This document shows, in pieces, positions 1 through 7,953 of a stretch of DNA of 17,845 bases. This DNA comes from Bacteroidota bacterium (lineage in GTDB: Bacteria; Bacteroidota; Bacteroidia; Bacteroidales; WCHB1-69). The number at the start of each line of letters is the position of its first letter. The first letter of the stretch is position 1. The notes beneath the pieces are model-generated. The model saw only the letters and a program-made list of their open reading frames with translations, searched no databases and was not told the DNA's origin. The stretch spans positions 1-17,845 of the forward strand of contig JAEZOU010000082.1 of assembly GCA_023413895.1 (NCBI GenBank), read 5' to 3'. The position numbers and the translations under genes were made by a program.

Positions 1-2
1 GA

Positions 3-266
3 ACTGAACTTAGAGGAAATTTGGGAAAACTGGGAAATGATGTTTGTTTGGGAGAAGCAAGAGTAATAGCATATCAGCAACCATTTGCAGTTGCCACAAT
101 CCTCGCCCATTACTATTGGAGGCCTAATGAAACGGTAACCACAAATGGTCGGCGCACAGTGTATAAAACAGGAGATTATATCGTTTTAGTGGTAACCGAT
201 AATTATGGCTGCAAAGTTGAGGATATGATTAATGTCGGGTTCCTCAATACACCCACAGCTCGATAA
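3..266 (+). CDS. C-terminal fragment of a surface protein with PKD/Ig-like sequence (5' end outside window)
   Basis: The frame is open from base 3, so the gene begins upstream of the window and only its last 87 codons are visible. The sequence has the look of a PKD- or Ig-like beta-sandwich domain of a secreted Bacteroidetes protein: a VCLGE segment near the start, then GDYIVLVVTD and NYGC near the end. Such domains are usually stacked in large cell-surface adhesins. The reading frame stops at NTPTAR without any recognisable T9SS sorting domain (no TPNGDGxND or type A motif). The gene may therefore be truncated, frameshifted, or cell-surface by another route. The TTG at 21 would only be a start by default and is not credible. 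The domain call is by general resemblance; the partner or ligand cannot be inferred. Confidence 0.5.
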   Translation, partial: TELRGNLGKLGNDVCLGEARVIAYQQPFAVATILAHYYWRPNETVTTNGRRTVYKTGDYIVLVVTDNYGCKVEDMINVGFLNTPTAR

Positions 267-612
267 TAGAACCGAACCTACCGCCGACAACCAAATCCAC
301 TACTTAAAATTGGTAAAACAATAAAATCTGGAAGGTAATTTATCCTCTGAGATTGGAAAAATATTGAGTGAAGTAAAATGCACTTGCGCAGGAGCCAGAT
401 TGAGCGCACAGCGGCTGCGCAAGGGATAGAAGCGGTTATGAGCCGCGGATTAAGTATTTGGAAATTAGTGTTTTATGTTTAGAACTTGGATTTAGGGAAA
501 GATTGAAGCGAGCGAAAGAGCGGCGAAATTTGAGCGGATAGCCCGACGGCGAGCGGGCGGCTTCGGGTGGTGGAAAGAGCCGATGCGCCCAAATAAAAAA
601 TCTTAAAAATTT
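267..612. other. Intergenic region, no gene; left copy of a dispersed repeat inside
   Basis: I see no credible coding frame here. The first 135 bases are featureless and AT-rich. From about 404 to 600 the base composition becomes much richer in G and C, and the sequence matches, in opposite orientation, the segment at about 3290-3545 (see the repeat entries). Confidence 0.6.
404..600 (+). repeat. Dispersed non-coding repeat, left copy
   Basis: Three landmarks occur in the same order as in the reverse complement of 3290-3545: GAAGCGGTTATGAGC (430-444), CGAAATTTGAGCGG (524-537) followed by a GACGGCGAG block, and CGCCCAAATAAAAAA (586-600). Between them the copies diverge. The segment GCCCG-ACGGCGAG-CGGGC (541-558) can fold as a short hairpin. 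No ORF is conserved, so this looks like a non-coding element or the shared remnant of a transposon, not a gene. Confidence 0.65.
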
Positions 613-643
613 TTTGCATATAATACAAAAAGTTGTAACTTTG
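613..643 (+). promoter_or_regulatory. Bacteroidetes-type promoter for the T9SS protein gene
   Basis: TTTG at 613-616 and TAACTTTG at 636-643 are separated by exactly 19 bases, matching the Bacteroidetes housekeeping consensus TTTG-N19-TAnnTTTG. Transcription would start a few bases after 643, giving a leader of about 45 bases before the ATG at 698. Confidence 0.75.
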
Positions 644-697
644 CATTTCCATTATTAGCTTTGGGAAATGGTTTATTTATTTGTAAATTAATAGGTT

Positions 698-2503
698 ATG
701 TATTTGAAAGAGCAGAAAATTAGGGTGGAATCTAATCCATTTTTCTTCCAATTAGTTCAGAATTTCGTTTTTCTGCTATTTTTTCTTTCCACTTTTTCGC
801 TTTCGGCACAGGTAGATACCATTTATGAAAGTCGTGCGGTGTGTGAGCATGATTTGCCTTTTGTTTGGCGTGGGGTTACTTTTCGCGATGATAGTACTGC
901 ACAAGTTTCGTTTCAAGATACGCTATGGGTGATGAATGTGGCAGTATCTCGCAATCCGATAACATCAGTTACTTTACCTACGGAAGTGTGTGCAGGTGAT
1001 CAGTTTTTTGTTACCTATGGCTATAATGAGGATATGTCGGTGCAGTTGGGATATTTGGAAGCGCGTCAAACCTTTGGAGATGTGATATTTATACCCGATG
1101 GAATTCCGTGCGCACCATACGGAACTTCTTATATCTCAAATGCTAATTTTGCTAACTTTCCACCCAATTCTGTTATCGAATCGGTAGAGGATATACTCTA
1201 TTTGCGCCTCAAGATTGAGCACTCTGCGATTGAGGATTTGGAGATTTCGTTGGTTTGTCCGAATGGAAGTTCAAGTATTATTCTGCCAGATTATCAATCT
1301 AATAACTGGGATGGTGAGTCTCATTATTTTCGTACAAACTTTGGTATAGCTAATCGACAAGAGGAGGTTGTGAGTTGTGATAGTACGCTCAATTCGATTG
1401 GAGTTCCATGGAATTATATTTGGTCGAATAATACTACGCAAGGTTACGACTATGCCGCTGGAGCACACGCGTACTGCTTTGAAACAGCCAATATTCACTC
1501 CCGTCCAAATCCTTATTGGGACGCTGGTTCTACTTCTTATATGGTGGACTCAAGTAATGTTGCAACCATGCAAAATCTATATCATCCGTATCAAAGTTTT
1601 TCCAATCTGATAGGTTGTCCACTCAACGGAATTTGGTCGGTAGAAATTCATGATTTATGGGAGAATGATAATGGATATTTGGTTGAATGGGAGTTGGCAT
1701 TGAGCCGAAATCTTCATTCAGGTGTTCAATTTCCGATTACGCAGCATATATTAGAAGGTCCTTGGACACAACAAGTTTTAGATACACTTCACTCGGTGTC
1801 GCCACCGTATGAGTTATCAATCGACACGCTGGCATCTTATCGGGTAGCTGTGCAAGATAGTGCAGGTTGTACTTATGATACATTGGTGAATGTTCAAATC
1901 CATCCTAATTTCAATATTGACCTTTACGATACAGTTTGTTCTGGTGAACTTCCATTGGAATGGGACGGGCTAACCTTTACTTCAACAGGGGTACAAACAC
2001 AAAATTTTACTACCGAATTTGGTTGCGATTCGATTGTAAATTATCACCTTTTAGAGCAAGCAGATTTTATAACTTTTCGTGATACAATGGTTTGTGCAGC
2101 AGATTTACCTATTGAATGGCACGGAAATCTCTTCTCGGAAGCGGGTGAACTGGTGCAAACTTATACCTCTGTTGAGGGCTGTGATTCGATTGTGACACTT
2201 CGGCTGCGACTGAAAGATTGTGTTCGCGATTTCTATCTTCCTAATGCCATCACACCCAATGGAGATGGATTAAATGATTATCTATTTATGCCCGAGGAAA
2301 TTACAGAATCTATTGCCGATTTCAATATCTATATCTATAATCGCTGGGGAAAATTAATTTTTCATTCGCATGATAAATATTTTCAGTGGTTTGGCGAAGA
2401 GGATGGTAAGGTTATGGAAAATAATATAGTTTCCTACGTGATTGTATTTTACAACCATTCTGGAAGAAAGTTTATCTATAAAGGAAGCTTGACAGTTTTA
2501 TAA
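698..2503 (+). CDS. Secreted P-domain protein with type B T9SS sorting domain
   Basis: This 601-residue protein is predicted to cross the inner membrane by a Sec signal peptide (hydrophobic FLLFFLSTFSL, cleavage near SAQ at about residue 38). It would then cross the outer membrane through the type IX secretion system. A beta-sandwich related to the proprotein-convertase P domain spans roughly residues 160-335: it starts with LRLKIEH and DLEISLVCPNG and ends with NGIWSVEIHD and YLVEWELAL. About 100 extra residues sit between these halves. Cys-containing repeats of the form DTxC..LPxxWxG..F...GCDSIV follow at about 407-450 and 457-503, with a degenerate copy near 40-82. The C-terminal domain from 512 on has TPNGDGLND and YNRWGK, the hallmark of CHU_C/gliding-motility type B sorting domains. 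No protease catalytic domain is present, so a binding or adhesive role is more likely than proteolysis. The promoter at 613-643 supports this start. Confidence 0.85.
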   Translation: MYLKEQKIRVESNPFFFQLVQNFVFLLFFLSTFSLSAQVDTIYESRAVCEHDLPFVWRGVTFRDDSTAQVSFQDTLWVMNVAVSRNPITSVTLPTEVCAGDQFFVTYGYNEDMSVQLGYLEARQTFGDVIFIPDGIPCAPYGTSYISNANFANFPPNSVIESVEDILYLRLKIEHSAIEDLEISLVCPNGSSSIILPDYQSNNWDGESHYFRTNFGIANRQEEVVSCDSTLNSIGVPWNYIWSNNTTQGYDYAAGAHAYCFETANIHSRPNPYWDAGSTSYMVDSSNVATMQNLYHPYQSFSNLIGCPLNGIWSVEIHDLWENDNGYLVEWELALSRNLHSGVQFPITQHILEGPWTQQVLDTLHSVSPPYELSIDTLASYRVAVQDSAGCTYDTLVNVQIHPNFNIDLYDTVCSGELPLEWDGLTFTSTGVQTQNFTTEFGCDSIVNYHLLEQADFITFRDTMVCAADLPIEWHGNLFSEAGELVQTYTSVEGCDSIVTLRLRLKDCVRDFYLPNAITPNGDGLNDYLFMPEEITESIADFNIYIYNRWGKLIFHSHDKYFQWFGEEDGKVMENNIVSYVIVFYNHSGRKFIYKGSLTVL

Positions 2504-2517
2504 TTTTTTTTAGTCGT

Positions 2518-3192
2518 TTAAGGAAGATTATATTGTCTTTCACCAAAAATTGCACTGCCAATACGAATGAGCGTGCTACCTTCTGCAATGGCGATTGGGT
2601 AATCGTCGGTCATTCCCATTGATATTTCTTTAAATTCCTTATTATCAGAGAAATAATTAGATTTTAGCTGTTGAAAAATATCTTTCAAGTGATGAAATTC
2701 TTGGCGTACTTGTTCCTGATTGTCGGTAAAAGTAGCCATTCCCATTACGCCAGCAATTTGAATATTTTCTAAAGTGGCAAATTGCGGGTCTTGTAGCATT
2801 GCTTCACACTCGCCCAAGTCGAAGCCAAACTTGCTCTCCTCTTCAGCAATATGAAATTGTAATAAGCATGGTATCACGCGATTATGATTCTTTGCTATGC
2901 GATTAATCTCTTGTAAAAGTTTAAAACTATCAATGCTATGAATCATCGAAACAAAAGGAGCAATATATTTGATTTTGTTGGTTTGTAGATGTCCGATAAA
3001 ATGCCATTGGATATCTTTGGGTAAAATCTCATATTTTTCCTTTAGCTCTTGCGCCTTATTTTCACCAAAAACGCGTTGTCCTAATTGATATAAAGTTTCG
3101 ATATCGGAAGCAGGTTTGGTTTTTGAAACAGCGATAAGTGTAACATTTTCAGGAATTTCCTGTAATATTTTCTTGTATTTTTCGATATTCAT
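2518..3192 (-). CDS. yggS: YggS/PROSC-family PLP homeostasis protein
   Basis: This 224-residue cytosolic protein belongs to the YggS/YBL036C/PLPBP family. Members bind pyridoxal 5'-phosphate without known enzymatic activity and buffer free PLP and amino/keto-acid pools. The family motifs are all present: LIAVSKTKP near the N-terminus, where the lysine forms the PLP Schiff base, then FGENKAQEL, WHFIGHLQTNK, HSIDS and a C-terminal MGMTDDYPIAI plus GSTLIRIGSAIFG phosphate-binding segment. Length is normal for the family. I chose the ATG at 3192; the longer frame back to 3237 begins with TTG and overlaps the -7 element at 3227-3234. The gene runs convergently toward the T9SS gene, with only 14 bases between stop codons and no clear hairpin terminator. 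Confidence 0.93.
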   Translation of the reverse strand: MNIEKYKKILQEIPENVTLIAVSKTKPASDIETLYQLGQRVFGENKAQELKEKYEILPKDIQWHFIGHLQTNKIKYIAPFVSMIHSIDSFKLLQEINRIAKNHNRVIPCLLQFHIAEEESKFGFDLGECEAMLQDPQFATLENIQIAGVMGMATFTDNQEQVRQEFHHLKDIFQQLKSNYFSDNKEFKEISMGMTDDYPIAIAEGSTLIRIGSAIFGERQYNLP

Positions 3193-3226
3193 AACTTCTA
3201 AAAACTTAATCGTTTGATTGGAGTTG

Positions 3227-3234
3227 CAAAAGTA
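3227..3234 (-). promoter_or_regulatory. -7 promoter element for yggS
   Basis: On the minus strand this reads TACTTTTG, a match to TAnnTTTG, 35 bases before the ATG at 3192. No good -33 TTTG was seen at the expected distance. It decides against the upstream TTG start. Confidence 0.55.
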
Positions 3235-3237
3235 CAA

Positions 3238-3690
3238 ACTTATTCAATGTAAACGTCCCGAATTTATTACTGTTCATTTATTTTCTTTTTTATTTGGGCG
3301 TTCCGGCGATTTCCGCCCGCACTTCTGCGCAAGTTCTTTACGGAATATTACTTTTATGTAGTTTCACACACTCTCTTCCTCATCGGAAAAAGGCTGCGCA
3401 CTCGCCGTCAGGCTTTCCGCTCAAATTTCGCCCGCTCATGCTCTCGTTTCAAAATTATCTAAGCATAAGTTTCTAATTTTTAAGTTCTTAATTCTAAGTT
3501 CTAAAATCGCGCGCTCATAACCGCTTCAATCCTTAACGCGCGGGTTGCGTCAGTATCAACGATGCCATATAAAATTTTTATGCGAAAATAACTTCCTTTC
3601 ATTTTCAATAAGTTATGATTAATAGATTGTTTTTCTTCTTTTTTCCGTGTGAAAGTGGCGATTCTGCTCGTTTAGTTTTGAAAATTGATA
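3238..3690. other. Intergenic region, no gene; right copy of a dispersed repeat inside
   Basis: No supported gene. A 60-codon open frame at 3294-3476 lies entirely within the repeat element and has no recognisable protein character. The stretch 3550-3680 is AT-rich and featureless apart from the folK promoter element at its end. Confidence 0.6.
3290..3545 (-). repeat. Dispersed non-coding repeat, right copy (inverted relative to 404-600)
   Basis: Read on the minus strand, this segment carries the left copy's landmarks in the same order: GAAGCGGTTATGAGC (3512-3526), then CGAAATTTGAGCGG (3417-3430) and a GACGGCGAG block, then CGCCCAAATAAAAAA at its far end (about 3286-3300). It is longer than the left copy owing to extra sequence in the middle (about 3320-3390). 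Confidence 0.65.
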
Positions 3691-3698
3691 TATTTTTG
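3691..3698 (+). promoter_or_regulatory. -7 promoter element for folK-dNK
   Basis: TATTTTTG matches TAnnTTTG and lies 20 bases before the ATG at 3718. It excludes the upstream TTG at 3685 as the start. No convincing -33 element was seen. Confidence 0.5.
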
Positions 3699-3717
3699 CT
3701 ACCCGAATTTTGAGACA

Positions 3718-4788
3718 ATGGAGCAGGTTTTCTTAGCTTTAGGAAGTAACATAGGAAATCGTGCAGAATATCTGCGCGAAGCTATTGCGTTAATTACGCA
3801 AAAAGTTGGTGAAGTGATTGAAAAATCGGAAGTTATCGAAACAGATGCTGTGGGCTTTGATGCGCCTCCGTTTCTGAATCAGGTATTAGCGGTGCGCACA
3901 ACATTACCGCCGATGGAGTTATTGCAAGTTACGCAGGAGATAGAGAAAATTTTGGGCCGAGATCGTAAAACCTATTATCAAGATGGGGCGCCAATTTATC
4001 ATAATCGGACTATTGATATTGATATTCTAGAATATGGGAATCTTCATTGTCGGAGTGAACATCTTGAAATTCCACATCCGCGCATTTATGAGCGCGAATT
4101 TGTTTGGAAACCGCTGATAGAAGTAAAGGAAAAACTAAAAAATGATATGAATCAACTTAACTATAACTATATTGTAATAGAAGGCTGTATCGGTGCTGGA
4201 AAAACGTCGCTGTCCAAGATGTTGAGCGAAGATTATAATGCTCAACTAATTTTAGAGCGATTCGTTGATAACTCCTTTCTACCTAAATTTTACAAAGATC
4301 CGGTACATTATGCTTTTCCTGTTGAGATGGCGTTCCTGACCGATCGCTATCAGCAGTTGAAAACGTTACTTTCCCAACGCGACCTTTTTACCAATTTGGT
4401 AATTGCAGATTATTTTATTGATAAATGTGTAATCTTTTCTAAGAATAATCTACAAAGTGATGAATATTCCCTTTTTACCAAAGTATATGACATAATTGCA
4501 GCCTACCTTCCTCGTCCTGATTTGTTGGTTTACCTACATAATAATTCTGAACAATTGCTAAAAAATATTGCGCATCGTGGCCGTGAATATGAAAAAGATA
4601 TTACTGCAGAATATTTAAATTCTATCCAAAATAGATATATTACATACTTAAAAGAGCACGATAATATTCCTATTTTGATTGTAGAATCGGACAAACTTGA
4701 TTTTGTTCACAATCCTGATGATTATCTTAAAATCAAAGCACTTTTTGCACAAAAATATCCAACAGGGATTACGAGAATAACTTTTTAA
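3718..4788 (+). CDS. folK: Bifunctional FolK (HPPK) / deoxynucleoside kinase fusion
   Basis: This 356-residue protein joins two enzymes. Residues 1 to about 140 are 6-hydroxymethyl-7,8-dihydropterin pyrophosphokinase, the folate-pathway enzyme that transfers pyrophosphate from ATP. Its marks are ALGSNIGNR at the start, FLNQVLAVRT, and HNRTIDIDIL, the HPPK signature with its metal-binding aspartates. Residues 144-356 form a deoxyadenosine/deoxycytidine-kinase-type domain that salvages deoxynucleosides: Walker A GCIGAGKTS, then ERFVDN, AFPVEMAFLTDRYQQL, ADYFIDK in the position of the DRS-type motif, and the arginine-rich lid AHRGREYEKD. The two parts meet near NDMNQLN; the in-frame ATG at 4147 could in principle give a free kinase. 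The substrate preference of the kinase cannot be told from sequence alone. It is transcribed separately from the following operon, which has its own promoter element. Confidence 0.93.
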   Translation: MEQVFLALGSNIGNRAEYLREAIALITQKVGEVIEKSEVIETDAVGFDAPPFLNQVLAVRTTLPPMELLQVTQEIEKILGRDRKTYYQDGAPIYHNRTIDIDILEYGNLHCRSEHLEIPHPRIYEREFVWKPLIEVKEKLKNDMNQLNYNYIVIEGCIGAGKTSLSKMLSEDYNAQLILERFVDNSFLPKFYKDPVHYAFPVEMAFLTDRYQQLKTLLSQRDLFTNLVIADYFIDKCVIFSKNNLQSDEYSLFTKVYDIIAAYLPRPDLLVYLHNNSEQLLKNIAHRGREYEKDITAEYLNSIQNRYITYLKEHDNIPILIVESDKLDFVHNPDDYLKIKALFAQKYPTGITRITF

Positions 4789-4829
4789 AATTTTTTTCGT
4801 CTGTTGTTTATTTGTACCGATTTTTTTTC

Positions 4830-4837
4830 TATTTTTG
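4830..4837 (+). promoter_or_regulatory. -7 promoter element for the 4880-7953 operon
   Basis: TATTTTTG matches TAnnTTTG, 42 bases before the ATG at 4880. A TTTG at 4811-4814 is only 15 bases upstream instead of about 19, so the -33 element is uncertain. Confidence 0.45.
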
Positions 4838-4879
4838 CTCTCCTGAAAAGAAATTAAAATTAGTAAAACAAAAATAATT

Positions 4880-5566
4880 ATGAAAGTACAAAGTTTATTT
4901 CGTATTGTATTGGTAATCATAATATTATTTCTTACTTTTATGATTTATAGAAGTATTATGAGACCAGGTAAATTCAGATCTGTTTATGAACAAAGAGAGG
5001 ACAGAATAGTCGAATGTCTTGAAATTATTCGTAATGCACAGAACGTTTATAAGCAAGAAACAGGAAAAGTTTCTGGTGATATTGATGAATTATACAATTT
5101 TGTTCAAAATGGAACAATTACCGTTGAGCAAACTAAGATGTTGAAGGAAGTTCCTAAGAATATGTCTGAAGAAGATGCTTTCGCTCAAGGGTATCTTGAA
5201 AAAACTATTGTTAAGATTCCTGCTAAGAGAAGAATGATGGAAAACGATAAAAATTTGGTTGAAAGTTCTTTGAAGAATTTTAATTACATAGCAGAAACAG
5301 GTAATAAATTTAAAATTGATACAGCTTCTGTAGAGTCTGCAGGTGTAATTATTCCAGTATATAGAATCTATTTAACAGTAGATGATATTTTAGCAAATAT
5401 GCAAAAAACTATTACTCCTGAAAATAGTTCAGCTATTGCTAAATTCTGGAATAGTTTGTTATACAGAGGTTTGGAAGATGAAACTCAATATCGTGTACAA
5501 TATCGTGATATCTGGATGGGTGCATTAGATAATGCTTCAGTATCTGGAAGTTGGGAAAGTAAATAA
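4880..5566 (+). CDS. Single-pass membrane protein of unknown function
   Basis: I do not recognise this 228-residue protein. It has one N-terminal hydrophobic helix (about residues 7-25, RIVLVIIILFLTFMIYR) with no obvious cleavage site. It is probably an inner-membrane anchor with the rest in the periplasm. A charged, probably helical segment follows (about 35-60, EQREDRIVECLEIIRNAQ), resembling the first helix of pilin-like pseudopilins in general layout, but no prepilin peptidase site is seen. The remainder is a mixed soluble domain rich in Lys and Glu. It is the first gene of a close-packed operon: the next ATG is 2 bases after its stop. That neighbour is a DUF3822 protein followed by rsmD, an arrangement I associate with Bacteroidetes, but this does not reveal its function. 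Confidence 0.8.
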   Translation: MKVQSLFRIVLVIIILFLTFMIYRSIMRPGKFRSVYEQREDRIVECLEIIRNAQNVYKQETGKVSGDIDELYNFVQNGTITVEQTKMLKEVPKNMSEEDAFAQGYLEKTIVKIPAKRRMMENDKNLVESSLKNFNYIAETGNKFKIDTASVESAGVIIPVYRIYLTVDDILANMQKTITPENSSAIAKFWNSLLYRGLEDETQYRVQYRDIWMGALDNASVSGSWESK

Positions 5567-5568
5567 TT

Positions 5569-6195
5569 ATGATTGAAAATCACAATCTTGATATTTTGGA
5601 ATCCATTTGTTTAACAGCAAATGGATTCCATTGTTTTAAAGATAAGGAACTTCAGCCCATTGTAGAGAAGGAGATGATTACCAAGATGGTAGTTGTTGCA
5701 AGTTCTGTGCCTGTACTGGTTCCTGATGTACAGGAGTTTGCACAGCCTGCAGAAAAATTTCTCTTTTTACAAAATCCAGATGCAGAAGTAGGTGATGTTG
5801 TGGAAGAGAAATTTCAAAACTATCGAGTAATCTATTCCGTACCCACTTCGGCTGCAGAGAAGTTGGCGTTGTTGAATATCCAACCTCACTATAAACATCT
5901 CTTAACGGCTTCTTACAATTTGTTAAACTCTCGTTTTAGAGACGCTTTTGAGCAAAATGCTTTGGTGGTCTTTCCAACCCAAAATTATTTTCTCTTGATA
6001 TTATTCTCTAAAGGCGAATTGCTTGTGGTCAATCAGTTTGAACATCATTCTGATGCTGATATGCTCTACTATTTACTGAATGTAATAGCGCAATTTGAAC
6101 TTAAAATCGAAGAATCTGTCCTATATTTTCTATATTCGGATAGTAAACGAGATAATTTTTTGAAATCATATTTTCCCATCCGAAATCTATTGTAA
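5569..6195 (+). CDS. DUF3822 family protein
   Basis: The 208-residue protein resembles the DUF3822 family, found in Bacteroidetes and typically encoded just upstream of rsmD, as here. It has no signal peptide or membrane helix. The layout suggests an actin/ASKHA-like two-lobed fold: an N-terminal part with VVVASSVPVLVP, a middle helix LLTASYNLLNSRF, then alternating strands with NALVVFP, YFLLILFSKGELLVVNQF and a helix containing DMLYYLLNVI. The fold statement is an impression, not a demonstrated match. It starts 2 bases after the preceding gene and ends 2 bases before rsmD, so translation is very likely coupled. No biochemical role is known to me. Confidence 0.7.
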   Translation: MIENHNLDILESICLTANGFHCFKDKELQPIVEKEMITKMVVVASSVPVLVPDVQEFAQPAEKFLFLQNPDAEVGDVVEEKFQNYRVIYSVPTSAAEKLALLNIQPHYKHLLTASYNLLNSRFRDAFEQNALVVFPTQNYFLLILFSKGELLVVNQFEHHSDADMLYYLLNVIAQFELKIEESVLYFLYSDSKRDNFLKSYFPIRNLL

Positions 6196-6197
6196 TT

Positions 6198-6770
6198 ATG
6201 AGAATTATTAGCGGAAAAAATAAAGGACGTCATATTAATGCACCGACCAACCTTCCTGTGCGCCCCACTACAGATTTAGGCAAGGAGAGCCTTTTTAATA
6301 TCTTAAACAACTATTTTTACTTTGAAAATTTGACTGTTTTAGACCTTTTTGCAGGAACTGGAAATATTACATACGAATTTGCTTCTCGTGGTGCTATATC
6401 TGTTTTGGCTGTTGATTTACATCAACCTTGTGTAGATTTTATAAAAAAGACAGCTTCACAATTGCAGTTCGACAATGTTTCAGTACTGAAAGCAGATGCC
6501 TTTCAGTTTACAGAAAAATGCCGTCAGAAATTTGATGTGATTTTTGCAGATCCTCCATATAATTTGTCAGGTTTTGAAAAGATTGTAGAGAATGTTTTTG
6601 CTAATGGACTGCTAAAACCTGATGGTTGGCTGGTGATGGAACATCCCAAAGAGTATGATTTTTCTCAACATCCTAATTTCTATGAGCATAGAAAATATGG
6701 AAAATTGAATTTTACTTTTCTTGTAGAAGGAATTGATAAACAAGATTCAAATGAGAAAGAACAAGAATAA
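6198..6770 (+). CDS. rsmD: 16S rRNA (guanine(966)-N2)-methyltransferase
   Basis: RsmD methylates the N2 amino group of G966 in 16S rRNA using S-adenosylmethionine during 30S assembly in the cytosol. The 190-residue protein has the family's opening MRIISGKNKGR and the RPTTD segment. It then has the Rossmann SAM-binding motif LDLFAGTGN, the acidic strand VLAVDLH that contacts the ribose, KADAFQF, and the catalytic-loop ADPPYN (the DPPY motif of N-methyltransferases). The length is typical. It is embedded in the 4880-7953 operon, 11 bases before pth. A translation-related neighbour fits its role. Confidence 0.95.
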   Translation: MRIISGKNKGRHINAPTNLPVRPTTDLGKESLFNILNNYFYFENLTVLDLFAGTGNITYEFASRGAISVLAVDLHQPCVDFIKKTASQLQFDNVSVLKADAFQFTEKCRQKFDVIFADPPYNLSGFEKIVENVFANGLLKPDGWLVMEHPKEYDFSQHPNFYEHRKYGKLNFTFLVEGIDKQDSNEKEQE

Positions 6771-6781
6771 ATTTAATTACT

Positions 6782-7357
6782 GTGGAAGATAATAAGAAGT
6801 TTATCATTATTGGGCTTGGAAATCCAGAAAATCAATATGCGGGTACTCGTCATAATATTGGTTTCGAGGCTGTTATGGCCTTAGCTAAACGGTTAAATGT
6901 AACCTTTTCTACGGAGCGATTTGCTTATGTGGCGCGCGGAAAATATAAAGGTCGTACTCTAATTTTAGTTATGCCTACAACCTATATGAACTTGAGTGGT
7001 AAGGCTGTGAAATATTGGATGGAAACAGAAAAGGTTGAACCTCAAAATATTATGGTAATTTCTGATGACTTAGACCTTCCGTTGGCATCGTTGCGGATAC
7101 GACCTAAAGGTGGTGGAGGCACACACAATGGCCTTAATGATATTATTGATGTGTTAGGACATAGTAACTTTCCTCGTTTGCGTTTTGGAATCGGAAGAGA
7201 TTTTCCTCAAGGAATGCAAGTGGATTATGTGTTAGGAAAGTTTAGCTCGGAAGAATTGAAAACGATTGAGCCTGCATTAGAGAGATGTGCGGAAATATGT
7301 ATCTCATTTGCTACAGCTGGATTACAAAGAACTATGAATCAGTTTAATACAAAATAG
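6782..7357 (+). CDS. pth: Peptidyl-tRNA hydrolase
   Basis: Pth cleaves the ester bond of peptidyl-tRNAs that drop off ribosomes, recycling tRNA. The 191-residue protein has the bacterial Pth motifs in order: IIIGLGNPENQYAGTRHNIGF with the catalytic His, PTTYMNLSG, SDDLDLP with the catalytic Asp, and GGGGTHNGLNDI in place of the more usual GSSGGHNGL. I take the GTG at 6782 as the start. It is 11 bases after the rsmD stop, and a start further downstream would cut into the first conserved strand. It is co-directional with and only 2 bases from the next gene. Confidence 0.95.
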   Translation: MEDNKKFIIIGLGNPENQYAGTRHNIGFEAVMALAKRLNVTFSTERFAYVARGKYKGRTLILVMPTTYMNLSGKAVKYWMETEKVEPQNIMVISDDLDLPLASLRIRPKGGGGTHNGLNDIIDVLGHSNFPRLRFGIGRDFPQGMQVDYVLGKFSSEELKTIEPALERCAEICISFATAGLQRTMNQFNTK

Positions 7358-7359
7358 AT

Positions 7360-7953
7360 ATGAAACGATTTTTCTTCTTAATTTTAATATGTTGCACTCT
7401 ATGTACACTTAATGCGCAACGATATTTTCATGATCAACCTTCGGTAATGTATGGTTTTAAGATAGGTTATAACCTACCTTTCCAGAAACAGTACTCTTTT
7501 TCTGATACTTTGACAAATTCTATCTCTGCGGAATTTGGTGCTTTTTTCCGTGCTGGAAAATATGTGTATGGTGAAATTGGGTTTAATTATATGTTTCACA
7601 AAACTACATTCAATACCTTTATGGATGGCGCTCCAATTGACGCCTTTGCTGAACTTCGCTACCTTCAAATTCCGATTAAGGCACTAGCTTACTTGCCAGT
7701 AGGTGATGAAGTAGCATTTATGCCTAATGTCGGTATTATCTACCAACCTTTGGTAGCATTGAAAAACAATGATTCTTTTTATAATAAAAGTACTATTCAA
7801 ACCCATCAATTTGTGTTTACTGCTGGTTTAGGATTTCGTTTTCACTTTTTCTCGCTTGAGTTAAATTATCGTCATTTGCTCCGAGATTTTTACGTTAATA
7901 AACCTGGAAAACGACCAAATTTCTTAAATTTAGTCTTAGGATTTCAGTTTTAA
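7360..7953 (+). CDS. Outer-membrane beta-barrel protein (PorT-like)
   Basis: The 197-residue protein has a clear signal peptide (FFFLILICCTLCTLNAQ, cleavage after AQ at residue 19). The mature part has alternating aromatic and hydrophobic strands (YGFKIGYNLPF, YGEIGFNYMF, LRYLQIPIKALAYLP) and ends in a phenylalanine (LVLGFQF), as expected for a Bam-inserted outer-membrane barrel. Short 8-to-10-stranded barrels of the PorT / 'outer membrane beta-barrel protein' kind are common in Bacteroidetes; the size and the RYLQIPI segment fit that group. Some PorT-like proteins assist type IX secretion, but this cannot be assigned from sequence. It closes the operon, 2 bases after pth. No strong terminator hairpin follows. 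Confidence 0.8.
   Translation: MKRFFFLILICCTLCTLNAQRYFHDQPSVMYGFKIGYNLPFQKQYSFSDTLTNSISAEFGAFFRAGKYVYGEIGFNYMFHKTTFNTFMDGAPIDAFAELRYLQIPIKALAYLPVGDEVAFMPNVGIIYQPLVALKNNDSFYNKSTIQTHQFVFTAGLGFRFHFFSLELNYRHLLRDFYVNKPGKRPNFLNLVLGFQF

Noticed and set aside
3294..3476. 60-codon open frame
   Set aside because: Lies inside the dispersed repeat, is not conserved in the other copy and has no protein-like features.
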